This document shows, piece by piece, positions 1 to 6,613 of a stretch of DNA of 7,520 bases; within the stretch, counting starts at the first letter, position 1, and each line of letters opens with the position of its first letter. A program made the translations under genes and the position numbers. Under the pieces are notes generated by a model. It was given only the letters and a program-made list of their open reading frames with translations. It searched no databases and was not told where the DNA came from. Source of the stretch: Acidimicrobiales bacterium (GTDB taxonomy: Bacteria; Actinomycetota; Acidimicrobiia; Acidimicrobiales; Aldehydirespiratoraceae); contig BQJV01000146.1 in the NCBI GenBank assembly GCA_021604885.1, forward strand, positions 1 through 7,520. Direction: 5' to 3'.

Positions 1-2247
1 ATGGCGAAGGTCCACCAGGAGGCCATCTCGCTTTATCCGCGGATCGAGGAGGAGACGGGACTGTCGTCCGGGTGGCACGGGTGCGGCGCGATCCGCTTCG
101 CCATCACCGACGAGGAGGTGCTCTGGCACAAGCAGGTCCACGCCCAGCTGGAGCAGCTCGGGCTCGAGAGCCACATCATCTCCCCGAAGGAGATCAGGGA
201 GCTCAACCCGCTCTTCGAGAACATCGATGACGTGCAGACCGGCTTCTACACGCCGCACGACGGATGGGCGGACCCCACCGGCACCACGATGACCATGGCC
301 AAGGGCGCTCGCCTCCTCGGCTGCGAGATCGAACGCCACAACCGGGTCACCGACATGAACCAGCTGCCCGACGGCCGCTGGGAGGTCATCACCGAGAAGG
401 GCCGGATCGTCTGCGAACACGTCGTGAACGCGGCCGGCTGCTACGCCCCGCAACTCGGCGCGATGGTGGGCCTCGACGTGCCGATCGTCTCGGTGATCCA
501 CCAGTACATCATCACCGAGCCGCTCGACGCGATGAAGGAGCTCGGCTTCGAACCGCCGGTCACCCGTGACCCGATCTCGTCGTCGTACTACCGGCGCGAG
601 ATCGACGGCCTGCTCATCGGGCCCTACGAGACCTCCGGGGCGCAGACCTACGGCGTCGACGGCATCGACTGGAAGCTCGACTTCCATCTCACGCCGCCCG
701 ACATGGACGCGATCGCGGACTGCCTCACGATCGCACTGGATCGGGTGCCGGCGTGGGCCGATGCCGGCATCAAGAAGGTCGTCTCCGGACCGATTACCCA
801 CACGCCCGACTCGGGCTACCTGATGGGGCCCGCGCCCGGTCTGCGCAACTACTGGCACTGCAACGGTGCGTCGATCGGGATCACCCAGGGCCCCGGCGCC
901 GGGAAGTACCTCGCCCAGTGGATGGTGCACGGTCAGACCGAGATCAACGTGCGAGGGATGGATCCCCGTCGCTTCGGCGATCACACCGGACCGCAGGGCG
1001 TGTTCGCCTTCGAGAAGGCGATCGAGGAATACCACGAGATGTACCAGGCCCGGCTCCCGGGCGAGAACCTCCCGGCGGCTCGCAAGCAGAAGACCACGCC
1101 GATCCACGACAAGCTCGACGCCCGCGGCGCCCAGTGGCAGGAGGTCTACGGTTGGGAGCGGCCGCAGTACTACGGCGAGCCCGAGAAGCACACGTTCCTG
1201 CGTTCGAACGCGTTCCCGATCGTGGCGGAGGAAGTAAGGGGCACGCGTGAGCGCGTCGGCATCGCGGATCTGACCGCGTTCGCCAAGTTCGAGGTGACCG
1301 GCGCCGATGCCGCGGCCCTGCTCGATCGCGTGTCGGCCAACAGGATCCCCGCGAAGACGGGCGGCATGCGCCTGGTCCACATGCTCACCGAGCTGGGCGG
1401 TATCGAATGCGAGATGACGATCACTCGTTTCGCCGACGATCGCTTCTACCTGAACTCCGCGATCATGGGCACCACGCACGACGAGGACTGGCTCAACGAC
1501 CACATCCTCGACGGCGAGGACGTCACGGTCGCCGACGTGACCGACGAGCTCGGCCTGCTCGGCGTGACCGGACCGAAGTCCCGCGAGCTCCTGCAGACGC
1601 TCACCGACGCGGACCTCACGAACGAGTCGTTCCGCTGGCTCACCGCCCGCGAGATCGATGTCGCCGGGGTGTCGTGCAAGGCGCTACGGGTCAGCTACGT
1701 CGGTGAGCTCGGGTGGGAGCTGCACATGCCGATCGGGCGGATGGATGCCCTCTATGACGCGATCGTCGAGGCGGGTGAGCCACACGGGCTCGTCCACTTC
1801 GGGTCCTACGCCATGAACGTGATGCGCATCGAGAAGGGCTACAAGGCCTGGGGGAGCGAGCTCACCACCGAGATCACACCCATCGAAGCGCGGCTCGAGC
1901 GCTTCGTGGACTTCGACGGCGAGTTCATCGGCAAGGCGGCGACCATCGCCCGCCGGGACCAGGCCGAGCCGCTTTCGATGGTGCTCGTGCACTGCGAGAT
2001 CGAGGATGGACCCTCCGATCTCCTCGGCAACGAGCCGGCGTACGGCCACGACGGCGAGGTGATGGGGATCGGCACGAGCGGGGCGTTCGGACACACGGTC
2101 GGCCGGTCGCTCGGCTTCGTCTACGTACATCCTGACTACGAGGCGCCGGGGTCGACCTTCGAGCTCGACATGCTCGGCGACCGCCGAACCGCCACGGTCC
2201 TGGGCGAGCCGGCCTACGACCCGACCAACGTGGCGCTGCGGAGCTAG
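1..2247 (+). CDS. Dimethylglycine/sarcosine dehydrogenase-like FAD oxidoreductase fused to GcvT folate domain (5' partial)
   Basis: Flavoenzyme expected to oxidatively demethylate a secondary or tertiary N-methyl amine (dimethylglycine, sarcosine or similar) and pass the C1 unit to tetrahydrofolate in its C-terminal half. The first ~320 visible residues are the rest of a DAO-type FAD domain: NAAG at 143-146 and a GPITHTPDSGYLMGPAPG segment at 263-280 that matches the family's substrate/FAD region. A GcvT/aminomethyltransferase domain follows from about 375 to 650, with SYVGELGWEL at 565-574 and MRIEKGYKAWGSEL at 608-621, then a GcvT C-terminal barrel to the end. The N-terminal Rossmann GxGxxG and the usual flavinylation-region His are absent. 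The visible part begins where family members are already some 60-75 residues in, so the ATG at base 1 is almost certainly internal and the gene starts upstream. The family is usually 800-850 residues. It probably forms an operon with the MttB-like gene 6 nt downstream. Dimethylglycine versus sarcosine versus another amine cannot be decided from sequence; electrons would normally go to ETF. Confidence 0.9.
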   Translation: MAKVHQEAISLYPRIEEETGLSSGWHGCGAIRFAITDEEVLWHKQVHAQLEQLGLESHIISPKEIRELNPLFENIDDVQTGFYTPHDGWADPTGTTMTMAKGARLLGCEIERHNRVTDMNQLPDGRWEVITEKGRIVCEHVVNAAGCYAPQLGAMVGLDVPIVSVIHQYIITEPLDAMKELGFEPPVTRDPISSSYYRREIDGLLIGPYETSGAQTYGVDGIDWKLDFHLTPPDMDAIADCLTIALDRVPAWADAGIKKVVSGPITHTPDSGYLMGPAPGLRNYWHCNGASIGITQGPGAGKYLAQWMVHGQTEINVRGMDPRRFGDHTGPQGVFAFEKAIEEYHEMYQARLPGENLPAARKQKTTPIHDKLDARGAQWQEVYGWERPQYYGEPEKHTFLRSNAFPIVAEEVRGTRERVGIADLTAFAKFEVTGADAAALLDRVSANRIPAKTGGMRLVHMLTELGGIECEMTITRFADDRFYLNSAIMGTTHDEDWLNDHILDGEDVTVADVTDELGLLGVTGPKSRELLQTLTDADLTNESFRWLTAREIDVAGVSCKALRVSYVGELGWELHMPIGRMDALYDAIVEAGEPHGLVHFGSYAMNVMRIEKGYKAWGSELTTEITPIEARLERFVDFDGEFIGKAATIARRDQAEPLSMVLVHCEIEDGPSDLLGNEPAYGHDGEVMGIGTSGAFGHTVGRSLGFVYVHPDYEAPGSTFELDMLGDRRTATVLGEPAYDPTNVALRS
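2240..2243 (+). promoter_or_regulatory. Shine-Dalgarno for the MttB-like gene
   Basis: GGAG lies inside the last codons of the upstream dehydrogenase gene, 10 nt before the ATG at 2254. It supports that start and translation from the same mRNA as the dehydrogenase. Confidence 0.5.
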
Positions 2248-2253
2248 CGGGGC

Positions 2254-3792
2254 ATGACCGAGGAGCCCCGTCGTCGTCGCTCCGGCGGCCGGGCCGGTCG
2301 TCTCGCGGAGCGGGCTGCCCCGATCGCGGTCGACGAGCGGGCCGTGCGGCCCGGGCTCGCGGGCGGGAAGTACCGGCCGCTGTCGGAGTCCGACATGCAG
2401 CAGATCTACGACACGGCGCTGTGGCTGCTCGAGAACGTCGGCATGGGTTCACCGGTGCCCGAGTTCGTCCAGGTGGTCACCGAGGCCGGCGGACACGTTG
2501 ACGACGACCGTCTCTACTTCCCGAAGGGGATCGTGGAGAACGCGATCCGCACGGCGCGCACGGAGTGGGTCTGGCACGGCTTCGACGACGACCGTTCGAT
2601 CGAGGTGGGCGGCGACAAGGTCCACTTCGGCACGGCCGGGGCCGCCGTGTTGATGCATGACTACGCGACGAACACGTTCCGCCACAGCACCGCCCAGGAC
2701 GTCTACGACACCGCCCGACTCGTCGACACCCTGGACAACATCCACTTCCTCGTGCGCACCGTGGTCGCCCGCGACCAGGAGGACGCCCGCCTCCTCGATC
2801 TCAACACGGCGTACGGCGCGACGATCGGCACCGGCAAACCGGTCGGCACGTCCTGGTTCGAGCGAGAGCACGTCTACGAGACCGTGGAGATGTACGACAT
2901 GCTCGCCGGGGGGGTGGGGGAGTTCCGCAAGCGACCGTTCGTCGCGGCCAACAACACCTTCGTCGTGCCGCCCCTCCGCTACGCGGAGGAGTCGACGAAC
3001 TGCATGGTCGCCCAGGTCGAGATGGGCATGCCGATCAACCTGCTGTCCGCCGGGCAGGCCGGTGCGACGTCACCCGCCGCACTCGCCGGGTCACTGGCGC
3101 AGGCCCTCGCGGAGTGTCTCTCGGCGCTGACCGCGGTGAACCTCATGGTGCCGGGCCATCCGTGCGTGATGGGGTTGTGGCCCTTCGTGTCAGACCTGCG
3201 GACGGGCGCGATGTCGGGAGGCTCGGGCGAGGAGGGCGTGCTGAACGCGGCGGCGGCCCAGCTCGTGAACTGGATCGGCCTGCCCTCGGGGGTGGCAGCG
3301 GGGATGTCCGACTCCAAGATCCCGGACAACCAGGCGGGCTACGAGAAGGGCATCAACATCACGCTCGCGGGGCACGCCGGGGCGAACCTCGTCTACGAGT
3401 CCGCGGGCATGCTGGCGTCGCTCCTGTCGTGTTCGCACGAGGCGCTCGTGATCGACAACGACATGCTCGGCTCGATCAATCGCACCGTGCGGGGGATCGA
3501 GGTGAACGAGGAGACGCTCTCCTGCGACGTGATCGCCGAGGTGATCGCCGGCCCGGGCCACTTCCTCGGATCGGCTCAGACCCTCGAGCTGATGCAGAAG
3601 GAGTACATCTACCCGGAGATCGGCGATCGGGACACGCCGGACAACTGGATCGAGGCCGGGGGCAAGTCGGCGATGGACGTCGCCCACGAGCGGGCCTGCG
3701 AGATCCTCCGTACACACCACCCGTCGCACATCCCCGCCGATCGCGAGGCGGCCGTGCGCGAGCGTTGGGGCATCGCCGTCGACCGGGGCTGA
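2254..3792 (+). CDS. MttB-superfamily (trimethylamine methyltransferase family) protein, non-pyrrolysine type
   Basis: Member of the MttB superfamily, corrinoid-dependent methyltransferases that take a methyl group from a methylated amine. The archetype uses trimethylamine and carries pyrrolysine; a characterised non-pyrrolysine relative (MtgB) uses glycine betaine. The 512-residue length is normal for the family. The Arg-rich N-terminus (RRRRSGGRAGRLAERA, residues 7-22) followed by YRPLSESDMQQIYDTALWLL is typical of proteobacterial and actinobacterial members. The conserved TIM-barrel core includes the segment SDSKIPDNQAGYEKG at about 352-366, a strongly conserved stretch in the family. The reading frame has no internal TAG, so pyrrolysine is not encoded. 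The start is supported by GGAG 10 nt upstream, and the gap from the dehydrogenase stop is 6 nt, implying an operon. Inferred role: demethylation of a quaternary amine such as glycine betaine ahead of the dehydrogenase. The substrate is unproven and the partner corrinoid protein is not visible here. The automatic name 'trimethylamine methyltransferase' should not be taken as the substrate. Confidence 0.9.
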   Translation: MTEEPRRRRSGGRAGRLAERAAPIAVDERAVRPGLAGGKYRPLSESDMQQIYDTALWLLENVGMGSPVPEFVQVVTEAGGHVDDDRLYFPKGIVENAIRTARTEWVWHGFDDDRSIEVGGDKVHFGTAGAAVLMHDYATNTFRHSTAQDVYDTARLVDTLDNIHFLVRTVVARDQEDARLLDLNTAYGATIGTGKPVGTSWFEREHVYETVEMYDMLAGGVGEFRKRPFVAANNTFVVPPLRYAEESTNCMVAQVEMGMPINLLSAGQAGATSPAALAGSLAQALAECLSALTAVNLMVPGHPCVMGLWPFVSDLRTGAMSGGSGEEGVLNAAAAQLVNWIGLPSGVAAGMSDSKIPDNQAGYEKGINITLAGHAGANLVYESAGMLASLLSCSHEALVIDNDMLGSINRTVRGIEVNEETLSCDVIAEVIAGPGHFLGSAQTLELMQKEYIYPEIGDRDTPDNWIEAGGKSAMDVAHERACEILRTHHPSHIPADREAAVRERWGIAVDRG

Positions 3793-3813
3793 GTCGCGCG
3801 GTACCGTCCGCCA
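3779..3813 (+). promoter_or_regulatory. Leaderless promoter of the SDR gene
   Basis: A -10-like TACCGT at 3802-3807 ends 5 nt before the ATG at 3813, which puts the expected transcription start on or next to the A of the start codon. A -35-like TCGACC at 3779-3784 is 17 nt upstream of it and overlaps the end of the MttB-like gene. No Shine-Dalgarno precedes this ATG, consistent with a leaderless mRNA as is common in actinobacteria. The hexamer is part of the 8-bp palindrome CGGTACCG (3799-3806). Assigned by eye from consensus similarity. Confidence 0.55.
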
Positions 3814-4748
3814 TGACCAAGTGGACCGAAGACGACATCCCGGACCAGTCGGGCCGGGTCGCCCTGGTGACCGGCGCGAACAGCGGGCTCGGGTTCGAGA
3901 CCGCCCGCGCGCTCGCCGAGCACGGGGCGCATGTCGTGATGGCCTGTCGCAACGCGACGAAGGCCGCGGACGCGGAGCAGCGGATCAACGCACTCGAGCC
4001 GACCGGCTCGGTCGAGGTGCTCCTCACCGACATGGCCGACCTCGACTCGATCGCCGGCTCCGTCGCGCAGTTCGCGGCGGCGCACGACCGTCTCGACCTC
4101 CTGATCAACAACGCCGGCATCATGGCCACACCGAAGGGTCAGACGGCGCAGGGCTTCGAGCAGCAATTCGGCGTGAACCACCTCGGCCACTTCGCGCTCA
4201 CCGCGCCACTGCTGCCGTTGCTGTTCGCCGCGGGCGAGGGGAGCCGCGTCGTCAGCGTGAGCAGCAACGCCCACAAGTTCGGCAGCATGAACTTCGGCGA
4301 CCTCATGAGCAACAAGCGCTACAGCCCGTGGGGCGCGTACGGGCAGAGCAAACTCGCCAATCTGCTGTTCACCTCCGAGTTGCAACGACGGCTCGCCGCC
4401 GGCGGACACCCCACGATCGCGGTGGCTGCGCACCCGGGCGGGTCCCGCACCGAGCTCGGCAGGGAGAGCGCCGGCGGCATCCTGAGCACGATGTTCAGCG
4501 TGATGCGGCCCGTCATGAACGCGACGATGTCGCAGTCCGCGGCCATGGGCGCCCTGCCGCAACTCCACGCGGCGGTCGCCCCCGGCGTGGTCGGTGACGA
4601 CTACTACGGGCCGGACGGCATCGGCGAGATGCGTGGTCATCCGCGAAAGGTCGGCCGCACGGCCAAGGCGAAGTCCACCGAGGACGCGGCGCGCCTCTGG
4701 GATGTTTCGCTCGAGCTGACCGCGACCGACGACGCAGCGCTCGGCTGA
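3813..4748 (+). CDS. Short-chain dehydrogenase/reductase (retinol dehydrogenase / protochlorophyllide reductase-like)
   Basis: NAD(P)-dependent classical SDR of 311 residues, probably a soluble cytoplasmic oxidoreductase acting on an alcohol/ketone or lipid-like substrate. Seen directly: cofactor motif TGANSGLG at 20-27, Arg46 after beta-2 (ACRN), which favours NADP(H), NNAG at 99-102, the structural Asn122 in VNHLGHF, the catalytic Ser region VSVSSNAH around 147-154, and the catalytic YGQSK at 176-180 (Tyr176, Lys180). The wording around these motifs (GFEQQFGVNHLGHF, SSNAHKFG, KLANLLF) is that of the RDH11-14/WWOX-like SDR branch that automatic annotation often calls protochlorophyllide reductase; there is no photosynthesis context here. 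The start was chosen because the SDR fold begins right after it and a promoter-like hexamer lies 5 nt upstream; the open frame continues upstream only as a shadow of the MttB-like gene. It is 20 nt downstream of that gene but appears to have its own promoter. The substrate is unknown. Confidence 0.9.
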   Translation: MTKWTEDDIPDQSGRVALVTGANSGLGFETARALAEHGAHVVMACRNATKAADAEQRINALEPTGSVEVLLTDMADLDSIAGSVAQFAAAHDRLDLLINNAGIMATPKGQTAQGFEQQFGVNHLGHFALTAPLLPLLFAAGEGSRVVSVSSNAHKFGSMNFGDLMSNKRYSPWGAYGQSKLANLLFTSELQRRLAAGGHPTIAVAAHPGGSRTELGRESAGGILSTMFSVMRPVMNATMSQSAAMGALPQLHAAVAPGVVGDDYYGPDGIGEMRGHPRKVGRTAKAKSTEDAARLWDVSLELTATDDAALG

Positions 4749-4754
4749 CGCGTT

Positions 4755-4788
4755 TCGACCACGCTCGGTGCCGCCTACGGTGCCGGGA
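4755..4788 (+). promoter_or_regulatory. Leaderless promoter of the small lipoprotein gene
   Basis: TACGGT at 4776-4781 ends 6 nt before the ATG at 4788, the exact spacing expected if transcription starts at the A of the start codon. A TCGACC element at 4755-4760, identical to the one before the SDR gene, is a candidate -35 with a short 15-nt spacer (the register TTCGAC 4754-4759 gives 16). No Shine-Dalgarno is present. The 39-nt gap after the SDR stop contains nothing else obvious apart from the direct repeat listed separately. Confidence 0.55.
4766..4785 (+). repeat. Short direct repeat CGGTGCCG overlapping the -10 region
   Basis: CGGTGCCG occurs at 4766-4773 and again at 4778-4785, a 12-bp period. 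The second copy contains most of the -10-like hexamer of the lipoprotein promoter. It could be a small operator half-site pair or chance in GC-rich DNA. Confidence 0.3.
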
Positions 4789-5123
4789 TGCGTCGGGGAG
4801 TGGTGGTGTGGATCACGGCAGGACTCCTCCTCGTCGCCCTCGGCGCGTGTGCGGACGATGGCGCGTCCCCCTGCGAGCTAATCGGCGACGAGCTTCCCTC
4901 CTTGGATCAGCCGGACAGCGAGTCGCGCTGGCAAGCGATCGCGGCGTCGCTCGACGGCGAGGACGCGGACGCCGCGGCAGCGCTGGCGGTCGTCGCCCGT
5001 CAGGTCGGCGCACTCGGCCCGGACGCGTCCTTCGAGGAACGTGCGGCTGTGGCGCTCCGTCCGGCGGTCGCCGATCACCTAGCGACCATCGAGCGCGCCC
5101 GCGTCGCCAGGTGCGACGGATGA
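4788..5123 (+). CDS. Small predicted lipoprotein of unknown function
   Basis: A 111-residue protein of no recognised family. The N-terminus is a lipoprotein signal peptide: Arg-Arg at 2-3, a hydrophobic run at about 5-18, and the lipobox LGAC with the acylated cysteine at 21. The mature part is about 90 residues, acidic and Ala-rich (GEDADAAAALAVVARQVGAL around 56-75), apparently helical. It has two more cysteines, at 28 or 29 and three residues from the C-terminus, that could form a disulfide outside the cytoplasmic membrane. The ATG is chosen because it gives a correctly sized signal peptide and has a -10-like hexamer 6 nt before it. It lies 39 nt after the SDR stop and about 97 nt before the ferredoxin gene, so it seems to be its own unit. 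Function cannot be inferred; the lipoprotein assignment is fairly secure. Confidence 0.75.
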   Translation: MRRGVVVWITAGLLLVALGACADDGASPCELIGDELPSLDQPDSESRWQAIAASLDGEDADAAAALAVVARQVGALGPDASFEERAAVALRPAVADHLATIERARVARCDG

Positions 5124-5147
5124 CCACAGATCGCGGGGCGCAGGGGT

Positions 5148-5183
5148 TCGCACCGACGCCGGTCGTGGGGCATGATGGGCGCC
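5148..5183 (+). promoter_or_regulatory. Candidate promoter of the ferredoxin operon
   Basis: In the 97-nt gap between the small lipoprotein gene and the ferredoxin gene, TCGCAC (5148-5153) and CATGAT (5171-5176) are separated by 17 nt and would start transcription near 5183, giving a leader of about 38 nt that carries the Shine-Dalgarno. Matches to consensus are modest. No hairpin plus T-run terminator for the preceding gene was seen in the gap. Confidence 0.4.
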
Positions 5184-5207
5184 CTGTTTCAGATGCCCAC
5201 AGGCACG

Positions 5208-5212
5208 AAAGG
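5208..5212 (+). promoter_or_regulatory. Shine-Dalgarno that fixes the ferredoxin start
   Basis: AAAGG with an 8-nt spacer to the ATG at 5221. An in-frame GTG at 5212 overlaps this site, so it cannot use it; the ATG is the preferred start. Confidence 0.65.
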
Positions 5213-5220
5213 TGACGCAC

Positions 5221-5412
5221 ATGAAGATCGTTGTCGATTTCGATCTCTGCGAGAGCAACGCAATCTGCATGCAGATCGCGCCCGATCTGTTCGAGGTCCG
5301 CGACGACGACTTCCTCTACGTGCTCAACGAGGAGCCCGGCGAGGATCGCCGTGAGGCCCTCGAGGAGTGCGTGCAGCGATGCCCGAAGCAGGCCATCTCC
5401 ATCGCGGAGTGA
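5221..5412 (+). CDS. Small [3Fe-4S]-type ferredoxin (P450-redox-partner class)
   Basis: A 63-residue cytoplasmic one-electron carrier. Cysteines at 10, 16 and 54 fit the pattern C-x5-C ... C-P (DLCESNAIC near the start, RCPKQAI near the end) of the short single-cluster ferredoxins that serve actinobacterial cytochrome P450s. In the 4Fe-4S version the middle position of the first motif is a cysteine; here it is Asn13, so a [3Fe-4S] cluster or an unusual ligand is expected. A fourth cysteine, Cys50, lies four residues before the CP cysteine and is not part of the usual set. The acidic surface (DDD, EEPGED) is usual for a redox partner. The ATG is chosen over the GTG 9 nt upstream because AAAGG lies 8 nt before the ATG. 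The gene overlaps the reductase start by 4 nt, so the two are very likely co-translated as an electron-transfer pair. No P450 or other oxygenase is present in the window. Confidence 0.9.
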   Translation: MKIVVDFDLCESNAICMQIAPDLFEVRDDDFLYVLNEEPGEDRREALEECVQRCPKQAISIAE

Positions 5413-6611
5413 CCCGGCGTCACATCACGATCGTCGGCGCTTCGCTGGCCGGGCTGCGCGCCGCGGAGTCCCTGCGGCGTCAGGACTACGACGGGCCGAT
5501 CACGCTGATCGGTGATGAGCCGCACGCGCCCTACGACCGTCCGCCGCTCTCGAAGCAGTTCCTCGCGGGTGACTGGGACGAGGATCGGCTTGCGCTCACC
5601 AAGCCCGAGAAGCTCGCCGACCACGACCTCACGTTCCGGCTGGGCACCCGAGCCACCGCCTTCGACCTCGCGAGCCGTCGTCTGACGCTCGACGACGGTT
5701 CGGATCTCGAGGTGGACGGGTTGCTCATCGCAACGGGTGCCCGGTGCCGCACGCTCCCCGGCACCGAGGACCTGGACGGGGTGTTCGTCCTGCGTGGCCT
5801 CGACGACTCGTTGGCGATTCGGCGCGCGTTCGACGCCGGCCCGAGGCGCGTGGTTGTCGTCGGTGCCGGGTTCATCGGTGCGGAGGTCGCCGCGACCGCG
5901 CGCGAGAGCGGGCTCGAGGTCACCCTCGTCGAGGCGTTGCCCCAGCCGCTCGGCCGGGTGCTCGGCGACGAGATGGGTGCAGTGTGCGCCGCCGTCCACC
6001 GGGAGCACGGCGTCGACCTTCGCGTCGGCGTCGGGGTCGAGGCGATCGAGGGTGACGGCCGCGTCGAGCGGGTGCGGCTGTCCGATGGCTCTGTGATCGA
6101 CGCCGATGTCGTCGTCGTGGGCATCGGCGTGATCCCCAACACCGAGTGGCTGGAGGGTTCCGGCCTGGAGATCGACAACGGCGTCGTGTGCGACGCCACC
6201 TGCCTCGCCGCCCCCGGCGTGACCGCAGCGGGCGACGTCGCCCGCTGGCCGAACCAGCGATTCGGTGAGGTGATGCGGGTCGAGCACTGGGACAACGCCG
6301 TCGAACAGGGTGGACATGCCGCTCGTCGTCTGCTCCAGGCGGACGAGGACGCCGAACCGTTCACGCCCGTCCCCTGGTTCTGGTCCGATCAGTACGACCG
6401 CAAGCTCCAGCTCGCTGGGCGGATCCGACCGGACGACGACATGCAGATCGTGACGGGCTCCGTCGAGGAACGGCGCTTCGCTGCGCTGTACGGCCGCGAG
6501 GGTCGGCTCGTGGGCGTCCTCGGGTTCAACCGCCCTCGCCACGTCATGCAGTACAAGACGCTCATCGAACAGGGCGTCTCCTACGACGAGGCCCTCGCGG
6601 CCGATCTCTGA
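5409..6611 (+). CDS. NAD(P)H-dependent ferredoxin/rubredoxin-type reductase (FAD)
   Basis: Class I ferredoxin reductase of the CamA/ThcD/BphA4-like family, 400 residues, passing electrons from NAD(P)H through FAD to the ferredoxin encoded just upstream. Visible features in order: FAD Rossmann motif IVGASLAGLRAAE (8-20), the family signature YDRPPLSK (42-49), the LIATGAR segment (106-112), the NAD(P) motif VVVVGAGFIGAE (148-159) with Glu175 at the end of the second strand (favouring NADH), the FAD-contact AAGDVARW (273-280), VEHWDNAVEQG (291-301), WFWSDQYD (323-330), and the C-terminal reductase domain to 400. The GTG start at 5409 overlaps the ferredoxin stop (GTGA) and places the FAD motif eight residues in, as expected. 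An ATG at 5367 would add 14 residues lying inside the ferredoxin gene and is less likely. Probably part of a four-gene transcript. Confidence 0.93.
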   Translation: MTRRHITIVGASLAGLRAAESLRRQDYDGPITLIGDEPHAPYDRPPLSKQFLAGDWDEDRLALTKPEKLADHDLTFRLGTRATAFDLASRRLTLDDGSDLEVDGLLIATGARCRTLPGTEDLDGVFVLRGLDDSLAIRRAFDAGPRRVVVVGAGFIGAEVAATARESGLEVTLVEALPQPLGRVLGDEMGAVCAAVHREHGVDLRVGVGVEAIEGDGRVERVRLSDGSVIDADVVVVGIGVIPNTEWLEGSGLEIDNGVVCDATCLAAPGVTAAGDVARWPNQRFGEVMRVEHWDNAVEQGGHAARRLLQADEDAEPFTPVPWFWSDQYDRKLQLAGRIRPDDDMQIVTGSVEERRFAALYGREGRLVGVLGFNRPRHVMQYKTLIEQGVSYDEALAADL

Positions 6612-6613
6612 CG

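Noticed and set aside
1..3. ATG at base 1 as the true start of the dehydrogenase
   Set aside because: The visible protein lacks the N-terminal FAD Rossmann motif and begins at a position internal to the family, so the gene continues upstream of the window.
2254..3792. Pyrrolysine-containing MttB
   Set aside because: There is no in-frame TAG inside the gene, and the length is complete without readthrough.
3114..3812. Upstream extension of the SDR frame inside the MttB-like gene, as a possible fusion
   Set aside because: The extension is an out-of-frame reading of a conserved gene, is Arg/Gly/Ala-rich and motif-free; a normal SDR starts at 3813 just behind a promoter-like hexamer.
3609..4640. 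Long open frame on the minus strand opposite the SDR gene
   Set aside because: No domain motif; it spans the end of one solid gene and most of another, as expected of a high-GC shadow.
5212..5220. GTG at 5212 as the ferredoxin start
   Set aside because: It overlaps the only good Shine-Dalgarno, which is correctly spaced for the ATG at 5221.
5124..5220. Terminator or small RNA in the longest intergenic gap
   Set aside because: No stem with a following T-run and no structured element could be recognised; only a possible promoter and a Shine-Dalgarno are seen.
5367..5408. ATG at 5367 as the reductase start
   Set aside because: The 14 added residues lie within the ferredoxin gene and precede the usual family N-terminus; the GTG at 5409 gives a standard 4-nt GTGA overlap.
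5316..6542. Long open frame on the minus strand (408 codons) opposite the ferredoxin reductase
   Set aside because: Composition is typical of GC-rich antisense shadow (His/Asp/Arg-rich, no recognisable motif), and the + strand gene has every family motif.
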